From assembly GCF_011193355.1 (NCBI RefSeq), contig NZ_CP049780.1, positions 3,030,169 through 3,094,168 on the forward strand: a stretch of 64,000 nucleotides of DNA. The letters are read 5' to 3'. A model generated the notes under the pieces. It was not told the origin of the DNA, did not search any database, and saw only the letters and a list, made by a program, of their open reading frames with translations. A program made the position numbers and the translations under genes. This stretch comes from Streptomyces sp. JB150. Its GTDB lineage: Bacteria > Actinomycetota > Actinomycetes > Streptomycetales > Streptomycetaceae. Positions 28,001 through 35,291 of the stretch are shown one piece after another; position 1 is the first letter of the stretch; each line of letters starts with the position of its first letter.

Positions 28001-28668
28001 AGCACGGACCGGACGTGGTCGTGCTGGCCCTGGTCCTGTTCGCGGCGGTCGAGGCCGGTCCAGCGGCGGCCGGAGTGGGCGATGGAGACGCCGACCTCCA
28101 GCAGCTGCCGCTTGTCGTACCAGCCGCGCAGCTTGGGGCCGACGACGGCCACGTCGTCGCGGCCCAGCTCCAGTTCGTTGTCGACGACGCGCAGCAGCTG
28201 GGCGAGGGCGTCGGGTTCGGGGGCGCAGTCGTCGTGCAGCAGCCACAGCCACTGGACCGGCTCGCCGTGCGGCAGTTCCGGCAGGTCGTAGGCGTCGTCG
28301 CGCCAGGTGCGCGTGACGGGGTCCCAGCCGCTGGGCCGCTTGAGATACGGCAGGTCCTCGGGGGTGAGGTGCGGGGCGGCGCGGTGGGCCTCCTCGACGG
28401 CCTGGCCGAAGCCGGTGCGGCGGGCGAGGTGCAGCACCCGGTCGGGTCCGATGGCGTCGGTGAGCAGCTGCGCGGAGTCGTCGGCGCTGCCGGTGTCGGC
28501 GGCCATGACGTACTGCACGGGGCGCTCCTGGCCGAGCAGCCCGCTCAGCGCGTCGGGCAGCCAGCGGGCGCCGTCGTGGGAGACGAGGACCGCCGTCACC
28601 ACGTGACGCGGAAACTCGGGTGGGGCAGTGGCGTCTTGGCCGACTGCCGTGTGGCTGTGCACGGACAT
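25000..28668 (-). CDS. Large membrane glycosyltransferase, family 2
   Basis: A 1222-residue protein. Residues about 20-310 form a GT2 domain (VVTAVLVSHDGARWLPDALSG; acidic nucleotide-sugar site LLHDDCAPEPDA; MRDDVDLCWR). This is followed by a membrane part with about 12 helices (roughly 330-1000) and a long extracytoplasmic segment near the C-terminus. The last 130 residues are a Pro/Gln/Tyr-rich tail with repeated YxxxY units. It probably uses polyprenyl-linked or nucleotide sugars to build a surface glycan. Coupled to the DUF5719 gene by overlap and downstream of whiB, from which a hairpin separates it. Confidence 0.9.
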   Translation of the reverse strand: MSVHSHTAVGQDATAPPEFPRHVVTAVLVSHDGARWLPDALSGLLGQERPVQYVMAADTGSADDSAQLLTDAIGPDRVLHLARRTGFGQAVEEAHRAAPHLTPEDLPYLKRPSGWDPVTRTWRDDAYDLPELPHGEPVQWLWLLHDDCAPEPDALAQLLRVVDNELELGRDDVAVVGPKLRGWYDKRQLLEVGVSIAHSGRRWTGLDRREQDQGQHDHVRSVLSVSTAGMLIRRDVFERLGGFDRRLPLMRDDVDLCWRVHAAGHRVLVAPEAVVRHAEAASRERRTVDCAGRTTASPHKVDKAGAVYTLLVNTRTAALPWVLLRLVLGTLVRTVAYLVGKVPGQAVDEIRGLMGVLLRPERIIAGRRRRGAPRIDKAELRALFPPPGATVRATVEQIAGNVVGRSDSETPAGAGRHGGALESGPGGDDADFIEIERFARLKRIARNPGPVVFLVLLLATLVACRSLLGGGALAGGALLPAPADSGELWSRYTDAWHPVGAGGTPDAPPYLALVALLSSLLFGSTGLAVTVLLLCSVPLAGLTAYFASRPLVTSRLLRAWAAVAYAFLPAVTGALAGGRLGTAVLAVLLPLLARAGIAAAGLGHPGGARGSWRATWAYALLLTVTTAFTPVVWPVAAVLGLALLVVRRGDITAYGLRFLAQLGTPLLVLAPWSLSLLPFGFFREAGLEYGAAGASALDLLGASPGGSGTVSGLMLIGVVLAALAALLRSERRFGIRTAWAAALVGLVFAVLSNRSAWAGPATLVYGLALLAAAVLGADGARARVAEQSFGWRQPVAALIAFASAAGPLLVAAGWMIRGADGPLERRDDPAQVPAFVAEDSGTRDQARTLVLDSDSTAHVRYTLVRGSGARLGDAELVAAQGANERLDKVVANLVAGSGADQADQLGAYAVRYVLVHKGAPREVSRILDTTPGLMRLSEQNGSALWRVADQVSRAAIVPASGSGEPRPVAAGPVEIHTTIPTGAEGRVLRLADAAAEGWTATLDGKPLTPTTVDGWAQGFELPPTGGTLDVTYDAPLTHTAWLWTQGALAVVLVVLALPGRRRDVDDDLPDEPVLPAQAVAGEGRRARRLRAQAEAEGTAPGAVPPPPQADPAAPVPQQQPHDGWETAPAAQQPPYDPYQGYGQSYPADAYQDGQYDPYAYGGPAQPGTYEQTYDQPYEQPHGETYGEAYGQAYDPTYQAGYDAPYDPARQPHGSERSDGSQQ
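25028..25300 (-). repeat. Tyrosine-rich repeat tail in the large glycosyltransferase
   Basis: Degenerate tandem repeats with a core like TACGACCxG/TACGGx encode YDPYQGYGQSYPADAYQDG, YEQTYDQPYEQPHGETYGEA and similar units. About 19 Tyr occur in 90 residues. It occupies the very end of the gene. Confidence 0.8.
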
Positions 28669-28771
28669 CGAGGTACGGGCCCCGGTTCGGTGGACTGCGG
28701 TGGACGCCTGTGCCCGGAGGGGGCAGCGGGGCGTCTCGGACGAGCGACCACACTATCGGCTGGGCATGACG

Positions 28772-28812
28772 ACGGCCCGCCGCCTGTGGACAACCCACCT
28801 GCGACGGGCCGT
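28772..28812 (-). terminator. Hairpin downstream of whiB
   Basis: Eight-base perfect arms (28772-28779 with 28805-28812), with further imperfect pairing inside, 57 nt beyond the whiB stop. Probable terminator separating whiB from the glycosyltransferase gene. Confidence 0.5.
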
Positions 28813-28868
28813 TCGCACCTTCTGTCCGCCGGGGGTGCGGGACCGTGGGGGCCGCGGGGGCCGTGAGG

Positions 28869-29132
28869 TCAGACGGCGGCCTTCTTCAGGCGGCGGCGCT
28901 CGCGCTCGGACAGCCCGCCCCAGATCCCGAACCGCTCGTCGTTGGCGAGGGCGTACTCGAGGCATTCGGAGCGGACCTCGCACGCGAGGCAGACCTTCTT
29001 CGCCTCGCGGGTGGATCCGCCCTTCTCGGGAAAGAAGGACTCGGGGTCGGTCTGGGCGCACAGCGCGCGCTCCTGCCAGCCGAGTTCCTCGTCCGCGTCG
29101 TCGACCAGCAGTTGCTGCACCAGCTCGGTCAT
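28869..29132 (-). CDS. whiB: Developmental transcription factor WhiB
   Basis: 87-residue iron-sulfur protein that works with WhiA to start sporulation septation in Streptomyces. Four cluster ligands are visible, Cys25, Cys48, Cys51 and Cys57 (CLACEVRSEC), followed by the GIWGG turn at 69-73 and the basic C-terminus RERRRLKKAAV that contacts DNA. Sequence and length agree with authentic WhiB rather than other Wbl paralogues. The ATG at 29132 has GAGGGG upstream. A vegetative-type promoter is found about 75-105 bp upstream. Confidence 0.96.
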   Translation of the reverse strand: MTELVQQLLVDDADEELGWQERALCAQTDPESFFPEKGGSTREAKKVCLACEVRSECLEYALANDERFGIWGGLSERERRRLKKAAV

Positions 29133-29207
29133 GTGCGCCCCTCGTCTGTTCTTTCCGCGTCCCCGTGATCTAGCCGTTACCGATCTCGGCTGAACGACAC
29201 GAGTGAA

Positions 29208-29237
29208 ATTACAAGTGTGCTGCTCCGGGCGAGTCAA
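29208..29237 (-). promoter_or_regulatory. whiB promoter
   Basis: Minus strand: TTGACT (29237-29232), an 18-bp spacer, and TGTAAT (29213-29208), giving a leader of about 70 nt before the whiB ATG. A close match to the vegetative sigma consensus. The wider gap 29238-29564 may hold further whiB promoters; I see no gene in it. Confidence 0.6.
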
Positions 29238-29564
29238 GCCGAGATCTGCTATTGAGCCCCTTATTCACTCTGCGGAACCAAGGCCATGCGGAAAGTGTTC
29301 AAATCGGCATAAACCTTGACACAGGGAAGGGCCCGGGAGGGTCGTCCGCCCCCGCACGGTCCTGTACGGAGAAAGACGCCCGCGCGTTCGATCCCGTTCC
29401 GACACGCCCGCCGAAGCGAACCGGATCACAGTCGGATCACGGGATCGCAACGGCGCTTGCGCGCCCGGTTGTGCGCCATGTGTCCCGAAGGGCGCGTGCA
29501 CAAACCTTTCACCTGACAGATCAGCCGGAAGAGGTGAAGCAGGTCCCACATTGCGGGCATCGAG
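29238..29564. other. Intergenic region between whiB and the cysteine leader
   Basis: A 327-bp stretch without a convincing gene. An isolated TTGACA at 29316-29321 has no good -10 at the proper distance. The word CGGATCAC occurs twice, around 29425 and 29436. Nothing else recognised. Confidence 0.4.
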
Positions 29565-29593
29565 TTGACAGTGCAGGTGTGAACCGCTGTGCT
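29565..29593 (+). promoter_or_regulatory. Promoter for the cysteine leader ORF and cysteine dioxygenase
   Basis: Perfect TTGACA at 29565-29570, a 17-bp spacer, and a weak -10 TGTGCT at 29588-29593. Transcription should begin about 7 nt later, at or next to the ATG at 29601, which would make the leader ORF leaderless. Confidence 0.6.
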
Positions 29594-29600
29594 TGTGGAC

Positions 29601-29693
29601 ATGCTCGCGAACTCGGCATCCACCCCGACCCGCACCGCCGGGTCCCTCGGTGCTGCCCTGGCTCGCTGTAGCTGTTGCTGTCCCGGCTGTTGA
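29601..29693 (+). CDS. Cysteine-rich leader peptide (putative attenuator ORF)
   Basis: A 30-codon ORF from ATG 29601 to TGA 29693. The last residues are RCSCCCPGC: five Cys in the last eight codons, including three in a row, in a peptide otherwise made of Ala, Ser, Thr and Gly. The predicted transcription start coincides with the ATG, so it can be translated as a leaderless mRNA, and it lies 139 nt ahead of the cysteine dioxygenase gene. Mycobacterial leaderless short ORFs with polycysteine tracts are known to act as cysteine-responsive attenuators. By analogy, scarce Cys-tRNA would stall ribosomes on the Cys codons and alter downstream RNA folding. The exact mechanism here is inferred. Two in-frame GTGs upstream are alternative starts. 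Confidence 0.72.
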   Translation: MLANSASTPTRTAGSLGAALARCSCCCPGC

Positions 29694-29744
29694 GCCTTTC
29701 CCTCGCTCCAGCCTCCGGCCCGGCCGTTTACCCCGGTCCGGGCC
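29685..29744 (+). promoter_or_regulatory. Candidate attenuator stem-loops after the leader ORF
   Basis: GGCTG at 29685-29689, within the last Cys codons of the leader ORF, can pair with CAGCC at 29709-29713. A second stem, GGCCCGG (29717-29723) with CCGGGCC (29738-29744), follows. A ribosome on the Cys codons would prevent the first pairing. The dioxygenase ribosome site AAGGA lies further on, near 29817. Folding was judged by eye. Confidence 0.4.
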
Positions 29745-29777
29745 GCCGCGTTTCCGCCCCCGCCCACGGGGCTCTCT

Positions 29778-29810
29778 GTTCGCCCTTCCGTTCGCCCTTC
29801 CGTTCGCCTT
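29778..29810 (+). repeat. Short tandem repeat upstream of cysteine dioxygenase
   Basis: A 12-nt unit, GTTCGCCCTTCC, is repeated nearly three times between the attenuator region and the ribosome site. Pyrimidine-rich, so it may keep this part of the leader single-stranded. Confidence 0.7.
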
Positions 29811-29832
29811 CCGCCAAGGAACCACCGCACCC

Positions 29833-30327
29833 ATGAACAGCGACAGCGACCTCCAGATCGCCGGCGACATCCTCGAAGTACCGCACCTGCTCCAGGCCCG
29901 GCGCGAGCACCCGGCCACCGTCGCCGAGTTCGTCGGCCTGGCCCGCTCCATCGCCGCCGACCGCGCCCAGTGGGAACCCCTGGTGCGCTACGACGCCACC
30001 GCCCGCTGGTACCACCGGCTGCGCACCGGGCCCGGCTACGAGGTCTGGCTGCTGTCCTGGGTGCCCGGCCAGCGCAGCGGGCTGCACGACCACGGTCCGT
30101 CCTCCGGGGTGCTGACCGTGCTGGACGGCACGCTGACCGAGCGCACGCCGGGCGGCAAGCGGGTCCTGGCGGCCGGGGCGCAGCGGGTGTTCGCGCCCGG
30201 GTACGTCCACGAGGTCGTCAACGACGCCCTGGAGCCCGCCGTCAGCCTGCACGTCTACCACCCCGGCCTCACGGAGATGCCGATGCACGACACGGCCGGC
30301 TGCGCGGTGTCCGCCCCGGTGGCCTGA
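29833..30327 (+). CDS. Cysteine dioxygenase type I
   Basis: Oxidises L-cysteine to cysteine sulfinate with a mononuclear iron. 164 residues, bacterial CDO length. The three iron ligands are visible as His85 and His87 (GLHDHGPSSGV) and His126 (PGYVHEV), in a cupin fold. Other CDO features are WYHRLRTGPGYEVWLLSW and the C-terminal SLHVYHPGL. The ATG at 29833 is used; AAGGA lies 11-15 nt upstream, rather far. The cysteine-rich leader ORF immediately upstream strongly suggests control by cysteine supply. The gene is followed after 71 nt by cofD, which may have its own promoter. Confidence 0.93.
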   Translation: MNSDSDLQIAGDILEVPHLLQARREHPATVAEFVGLARSIAADRAQWEPLVRYDATARWYHRLRTGPGYEVWLLSWVPGQRSGLHDHGPSSGVLTVLDGTLTERTPGGKRVLAAGAQRVFAPGYVHEVVNDALEPAVSLHVYHPGLTEMPMHDTAGCAVSAPVA

Positions 30328-30398
30328 TCCCGCCGGTCACGGCCCGCCCTCCCCCGGCTCGCCGACGCGTTGTCGGACCCGCCTGACAGACTTGCCCC

Positions 30399-31358
30399 AT
30401 GCGCATTGTGGTTCTGGCAGGCGGTATCGGCGGTGCCCGGTTCCTGCGCGGTCTGAAGCGGGCCGTGCCGGAAGCGGACATCACCGTCATCGGCAACACC
30501 GGGGACGACATCCACCTCTTCGGGCTGAAGGTCTGCCCGGACCTCGACACGGTGATGTACACGCTCGGCGGCGGTATCAACGAGGAGCAGGGCTGGGGCA
30601 GGGCCGACGAGACCTTCCATCTGAAAGAGGAGCTGGCGGCGTACGGCGTCGGGCCCGAGTGGTTCGGGCTGGGCGACCGGGACTTCGCCACCCACATCGT
30701 GCGGACCCAGATGATCGGCGCCGGCTATCCGCTCAGCGCGGTGACGCAGGCGCTGTGCGACCGCTGGCAGCCCGGTGTGCGTCTCATCCCCATGACCGAC
30801 GACCGCGTGGAGACCCACGTCGCCGTCGAGCTGGACGGCGAGCGCAAGGCGATCCACTTCCAGGAGTACTGGGTGCGGCTGCGCGCCTCGGTCCCCGCCG
30901 AGGCGATCGTGCCCGTCGGTGCCGAGCAGGCGAAGCCGGCGCCCGGCGTGCTGGAGGCGATCGGCGAGGCCGACGTCATCCTCTTCCCGCCGTCCAACCC
31001 CGTCGTGTCGGTCGGCACCATCCTCGCCGTGCCCGGCATCCGTGAGGCGATCGCGGACGCCGGGGTGCCGGTGGTGGGCCTGTCCCCCATCGTCGGGGAC
31101 GCGCCGGTGCGCGGCATGGCCGACAAGGTGCTGGCCGCGGTCGGCGTGGAGTCCACGGCCGCCGCGGTCGCCGAGCACTACGGCTCCGGGCTGCTCGACG
31201 GCTGGCTGGTCGACACCGTCGACGCGGACTGTGTCGCGCGCGTGGAGGCCGCCGGGATCCGCTGCAGGGCGGTCCCGCTGATGATGACCGACGTCGAGGC
31301 GACCGCGCGGATGGCCCGCGAGGCGCTGGCGCTGGCGGAGGAGGTGCGGGGGGCGTGA
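30399..31358 (+). CDS. cofD: 2-phospho-L-lactate (phosphoenolpyruvyl) transferase for coenzyme F420
   Basis: Transfers the phospholactyl or phosphoenolpyruvyl unit onto Fo in coenzyme F420 synthesis; called FbiA in actinobacteria. 319 residues. Motifs include [15 protein letters not shown] at the N-terminus, [28 protein letters not shown]-like [16 protein letters not shown], and [17 protein letters not shown]. Its stop overlaps the GTG of fbiB (GTGA), so the two F420 genes are coupled. No obvious ribosome site precedes the ATG at 30399; it may be leaderless. Confidence 0.95.
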   Translation: MRIVVLAGGIGGARFLRGLKRAVPEADITVIGNTGDDIHLFGLKVCPDLDTVMYTLGGGINEEQGWGRADETFHLKEELAAYGVGPEWFGLGDRDFATHIVRTQMIGAGYPLSAVTQALCDRWQPGVRLIPMTDDRVETHVAVELDGERKAIHFQEYWVRLRASVPAEAIVPVGAEQAKPAPGVLEAIGEADVILFPPSNPVVSVGTILAVPGIREAIADAGVPVVGLSPIVGDAPVRGMADKVLAAVGVESTAAAVAEHYGSGLLDGWLVDTVDADCVARVEAAGIRCRAVPLMMTDVEATARMAREALALAEEVRGA

Positions 31359-32878
31359 CCACCGAGCCCACCGACGGCCCCGCCGCGCCCCACGCCGCGC
31401 CGCACGCCGCTTCCGCCACCCGGCCCGGCGCCGTTTCCGCCGCCACTGCCGACACGGCTCCCGGCGCCACTCCCGGCACCGGTTCCGCCACTCAGACCGG
31501 CACCGCTCACACCACCGCTCCCGGCGCCACTCCCGGCTCGGCTCCCGCCGCTGCTCCCGGCACCCCTTCCGCCGTCGCCCCGGCCTACCGGGTCTGGGCC
31601 GTGCCCGGGATTCCCGAGGTCGCCCCCGGCGACGACATCGCCAAACTGATCGCGGCGGCCGAACCGGGACTGGCCGACGGGGACGTCGTCCTGGTCACCT
31701 CCAAGATCGTGTCCAAGGCCGAGGGACGGATCGTCGAGGCGGCCGACCGCGAGGCCGCGATCGACGCGGAGACCGTCCGCGTGGTGGCCCGCCGCGGCAC
31801 GCTGCGCATCGTGGAGAACCGGCAGGGCCTGGTGATGGCCGCCGCCGGCGTCGACGCCTCGAACACCCCCGCGGGCACGGTCCTGCTGCTGCCCGAGGAC
31901 CCGGACGCCTCCGCGCGCGCGATCCGCGCCGGGCTGCGCCAGGCCCTCGGCGTCACCGTCGGCGTCGTGGTCACCGACACGTTCGGGCGGCCGTGGCGCT
32001 CCGGGCTCACCGACGTCGCGATCGGGGCGGCGGGCGTGCGGGTGCTGGACGATCTGCGCGGCGGCACGGACGTGTACGGCAATCCGCTCAGCGCCACCGT
32101 CGTCGCCACCGCCGACGAGCTGGCCGCCGCCGGCGACCTGGTCAAGGGCAAGGCGGCCGGGCGGCCGGTCGCGGTGGTGCGCGGCCTGCCGCACGTGGTG
32201 ACCGGGCCCGAGGACGACGACGAGGGCGCCCGGGCCCTGGTGCGCGGCGCGCAGAGCGACATGTTCCGCCTCGGGACCTCGGAGGCGATCCGCGAGGCGG
32301 TCACCCAGCGGCGTACCGTCCGCTCGTTCACGGACCAGCCCGTCGACCCCGGCGCGGTGCGCCGCGCGGTGGCCGCCGCGGTGACGGCGCCCGCGCCGCA
32401 CCACACCACCCCCTGGCGGTTCGTCCTGCTGGAGTCGCCGGAGTCCCGCACCCGGCTGCTCGACGCGATGCGCGAGGCGTGGATCGCGGACCTGCGCCGG
32501 GACGGCCGGAGCGAGGAGTCCATCGCCAAGCGGGTGCGGCGCGGCGACGTGCTGCGCAACGCGCCGTATCTCGTCGTGCCGTGCCTCGTCATGGACGGCT
32601 CGCACACCTACGGGGACGCGCGGCGCGACGGGGCGGAACGGGAGATGTTCGTCGTCGCCGCCGGCGCGGGCGTGCAGAACTTCCTCGTCGCGCTGGCCGG
32701 GGAGCGGCTCGGCTCGGCGTGGGTGTCGTCCACGATGTTCTGCCGGGACGTCGTCCGTGACGTACTGCGGCTCCCCGCCGGCTGGGACCCGATGGGCGCC
32801 GTGGCCGTCGGCCACCCCGCGCAGGAACCGGGACCGCGCCCCGCGCGGGACGCGGCGGCGTTCATCGAGGTGCGGTGA
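31355..32878 (+). CDS. fbiB: Coenzyme F420:L-glutamate ligase fused to a nitroreductase domain
   Basis: A 507-residue actinobacterial FbiB. An extra N-terminal 75 residues are Ala/Thr/Pro/Gly-rich with repeats of TAPGATPGT. The CofE domain (about 78-320) has [34 protein letters not shown] and [19 protein letters not shown]; it adds glutamates to F420-0. The C-terminal FMN nitroreductase-like domain (about 325-500) has [24 protein letters not shown] and [10 protein letters not shown], and reduces dehydro-F420 and supports polyglutamylation in mycobacteria. Coupled to cofD by a GTGA overlap. Confidence 0.95.
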   Translation: MTTEPTDGPAAPHAAPHAASATRPGAVSAATADTAPGATPGTGSATQTGTAHTTAPGATPGSAPAAAPGTPSAVAPAYRVWAVPGIPEVAPGDDIAKLIAAAEPGLADGDVVLVTSKIVSKAEGRIVEAADREAAIDAETVRVVARRGTLRIVENRQGLVMAAAGVDASNTPAGTVLLLPEDPDASARAIRAGLRQALGVTVGVVVTDTFGRPWRSGLTDVAIGAAGVRVLDDLRGGTDVYGNPLSATVVATADELAAAGDLVKGKAAGRPVAVVRGLPHVVTGPEDDDEGARALVRGAQSDMFRLGTSEAIREAVTQRRTVRSFTDQPVDPGAVRRAVAAAVTAPAPHHTTPWRFVLLESPESRTRLLDAMREAWIADLRRDGRSEESIAKRVRRGDVLRNAPYLVVPCLVMDGSHTYGDARRDGAEREMFVVAAGAGVQNFLVALAGERLGSAWVSSTMFCRDVVRDVLRLPAGWDPMGAVAVGHPAQEPGPRPARDAAAFIEVR

Positions 32879-32916
32879 CCGTACGCTCGTAGAGTCGCCT
32901 CACGTAAGGACCACCC

Positions 32917-33918
32917 GTGGCAGGACGCTTCGCCCCCCGGCCCACGCGCACCACCGTGCGCGGCGGGCATGTCCCGGTGCCCCGGGGCGGCGTCCGTGCG
33001 CCGGCCGGTCCCGGCCACGTCCGGATCCACGAACCGGACGGCCCCCTGGACCTCGGCCTGGTCCTCGGGCCGCTGCGGCGCGGCCCCGGTGACCCCACGT
33101 TCCGGACCACACCGGACGGTTCCGTCTGGCGGACCAGCCGGACGCCCGACGGCCCCGGCACCCTCCGGGTCACCGCGCACGGCACGGCGGTACGCGGTGA
33201 GGCGTGGGGGCCGGGGGCGCACTGGCTGCTCGACCGCCTGCCCGACCTGCTCGGCGCCGCGGACGATCCGTCGGCGTTCACCCCCCGCCACCGGCTGCTG
33301 GCCCACACCCGCCACCGGCGGCCCGGCCTGCGGCTGACGCGCACCGGGCTCGTGATGGAGTCCCTGATCCCCTCCATCCTGGAGCAGAAGGTCACCACCG
33401 ACGAGGCGTACCGGGCCTGGCGGCTGCTCGTCCGGCGGTTCGGCGATCCCGCGCCCGGCCCCGCGCCCGACGGCATGGCCGTGATGCCCGAGCCCCGGAC
33501 CTGGGCACTGATCCCGTCCTGGGAGTGGCACCGGGCCGGGGTCGACGACAAGCGCGCCTCGACCGTCCTGCGGGCCGTACGGGTCGCGGCCCGGCTGGAG
33601 GAGGCCGTGCGCATGGACCCGGTGGCCGCGCGGGCCCGGCTGGAGGTCGTACCCGGCATCGGGCCGTGGACCTCCGCGGAGACCGTGCAGCGCAGCCACG
33701 GCGCGGCGGACGAGGTGACCGTCGGGGACGTCCATCTGCCCGGCATCGTCGGCTGGGCCCTGGCCGGGGACCGGGACGCGGACGACACGGAGATGCTGCG
33801 CCTGCTGGAGCCCTACGCGGGCCAGCGGCACCGGGCCGCCCGCCTCATCCTCCTCAGCGGCAGGGTCCCGCCGCGGCGGAAGCCGAAGATGCCGGTGTGG
33901 GACATCGGACGGCTGTAG
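32917..33918 (+). CDS. DNA glycosylase of the HhH-GPD family (AlkA-like)
   Basis: A 333-residue base-excision repair protein. The helix-hairpin-helix and catalytic segment reads VVPGIGPWTSAETVQ followed by VTVGDVHLPGIVGWAL, with the catalytic Asp in GDVHLP. The preceding helix SLIPSILEQKVTTDEAYRAW resembles AlkA/3-methyladenine glycosylase II. The GTG at 32917 has AAGGA 6-7 nt upstream. It starts 38 nt after fbiB and may share its transcript. No FeS Cys cluster is present, so it is not a MutY/Nth type. Confidence 0.9.
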   Translation: MAGRFAPRPTRTTVRGGHVPVPRGGVRAPAGPGHVRIHEPDGPLDLGLVLGPLRRGPGDPTFRTTPDGSVWRTSRTPDGPGTLRVTAHGTAVRGEAWGPGAHWLLDRLPDLLGAADDPSAFTPRHRLLAHTRHRRPGLRLTRTGLVMESLIPSILEQKVTTDEAYRAWRLLVRRFGDPAPGPAPDGMAVMPEPRTWALIPSWEWHRAGVDDKRASTVLRAVRVAARLEEAVRMDPVAARARLEVVPGIGPWTSAETVQRSHGAADEVTVGDVHLPGIVGWALAGDRDADDTEMLRLLEPYAGQRHRAARLILLSGRVPPRRKPKMPVWDIGRL

Positions 33919-33950
33919 CCCGGGCCGCGCCCGAGCACGGCCGGCCGTCG

Positions 33951-34010
33951 GCCCTCACCAGCCCCTGCCGACGCCCACCGGCCCTCACCAGCCCCTGCCG
34001 ACGCCGACCG
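33951..34010. repeat. Tandem 30-bp repeat between convergent genes
   Basis: Two adjacent 30-bp copies (33951-33980 and 33981-34010) with a single mismatch, followed by shorter partial copies of GCCCCCACCG to about 34040. It lies in the 123-bp gap between the convergent DNA glycosylase and nucleotidyltransferase genes. Confidence 0.9.
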
Positions 34011-34041
34011 GCCCCCACCGGACCGGCCCCCACCGGCTCCC

Positions 34042-35124
34042 CTACTGATCGGACGAGAACCGCACCGCCCCCGCCGGAATCCGGGCGTCGCACCACACCC
34101 GCATCCCCTCACGCAGCTCGTTGTCGGCCCCGATGACCGCGCCGTCACCGATGACGGTGCCGCTGAGGACGGACCGCTCACCGACGCGGGCGCGGGTGCC
34201 GATGAGGGAGTCGGTGATGACGGCACCGGGTTCGATGACGGCGCCGGGCAGGATCGTCGAGCCGAAGACCCGCGCCCCCTCCGCGACGAACGCCCCCTCG
34301 CCCACCACCGTGCCGCCCGCGAGCTTCGCGTCCGGCGCGACGCGCGCCGTCGGCAGGATCAGCCGGTCCCCGCACCGCCCGGGCACCGCCGGGGACGGCG
34401 CGCGCCCGAGGACGAGGTCCGCCGAGCCGCGCACGAACGCCGCGGGGGTCCCGAGGTCGAGCCAGTACGTGGAGTCGACCATCCCCTGCAGATGCGCGCC
34501 GGCGGACAGCAGACCAGGGAACGTCTCGCGTTCCACCGACACCGGCCGCCCCTGCGGGATCGTGTCGATCACCGAGCGGCGGAAGACGTACGCCCCCGCG
34601 TTGATCTGGTCGGTGACGATCTCCTCCGGCGTCTGCGGCTTCTCCAGGAACGCCTGCACCCGCCCCGTCTCGTCCGTCGGTACGAGCCCGTACGCCCGCG
34701 GATCGGTCACCTTCGTCAGGTGCAGCGAGACATCCGCGCCCGACGTCTCGTGCGTGCGGACCAGCGCCCGGATGTCCAGTCCCGTCAGGATGTCGCCGTT
34801 GAAGACCAGGACGGGATCGTCCGGCCCCGAGTGCAGCCGTGACGCCACGTTGCGGATCGCGCCGCCCGTGCCGAGCGGTTCCTCCTCCGTGACGTACTCG
34901 ATGTGCAGCCCCAGCGACGAGCCGTCACCGAAGTACGGCTCGAAAACCTCCGCCAGATAGGACGTGGCGAGCACGATGTGCTCGACCCCCGCCGCCCTCG
35001 CCCGCGCCAGCTGGTGCGTGAGGAACGGCACCCCCGCCGCCCTGACCATGGGCTTGGGCGTGTGCACCGTGAGCGGGCGCAGCCGGGTGCCCTTGCCGCC
35101 GACCAGGAGGATCGCTTCTGTCAC
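34042..35124 (-). CDS. Sugar nucleotidyltransferase (mannose-1-phosphate guanylyltransferase-like)
   Basis: A 360-residue protein. The N-terminal nucleotidyltransferase domain has the signature AILLVGGKGTRLRPLT and PKPMVRAAG, the metal site LVFNGDIL and EKPQTP; the C-terminal part is a left-handed beta-helix of hexapeptide repeats (VAPDAKLAGGTVVGEGAFVA). The architecture fits GDP-mannose or glucose-1-phosphate nucleotide pyrophosphorylases, and manA/manB elsewhere in the window favour GDP-mannose. The GTG at 35124 begins MTEAILL; upstream codons are not supported. Substrate is inferred, not proven. Confidence 0.9.
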   Translation of the reverse strand: MTEAILLVGGKGTRLRPLTVHTPKPMVRAAGVPFLTHQLARARAAGVEHIVLATSYLAEVFEPYFGDGSSLGLHIEYVTEEEPLGTGGAIRNVASRLHSGPDDPVLVFNGDILTGLDIRALVRTHETSGADVSLHLTKVTDPRAYGLVPTDETGRVQAFLEKPQTPEEIVTDQINAGAYVFRRSVIDTIPQGRPVSVERETFPGLLSAGAHLQGMVDSTYWLDLGTPAAFVRGSADLVLGRAPSPAVPGRCGDRLILPTARVAPDAKLAGGTVVGEGAFVAEGARVFGSTILPGAVIEPGAVITDSLIGTRARVGERSVLSGTVIGDGAVIGADNELREGMRVWCDARIPAGAVRFSSDQ

Positions 35125-35291
35125 CTTGTCGTCTCTGCTTCCTGCCGGGACCGGCCGAACTGTCTTTCGGCCGGCCAGTGTATGCAGACCGTCGTCCGGC
35201 AGCTCCGACGGCGTGCGGCGTCGCGCAGTGTCCTCATTCCCCCCGCCCCCTGGCGCATCGTCACCCCGCCGCGCCGTCACCCCGCCGGCGG

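Noticed and set aside
25033..28866. A very long plus-strand open frame opposite the large glycosyltransferase
   Set aside because: It is an antisense frame kept open by high GC third positions. Its translation is Gly/Val/Ala/Arg-rich with no domain, while the minus-strand frame has clear GT2 motifs and membrane helices.
29316..29321. TTGACA as a second promoter upstream of the cysteine leader
   Set aside because: No -10-like sequence at 16-19 bp; the TTGACA at 29565 fits much better with the start of the leader ORF.
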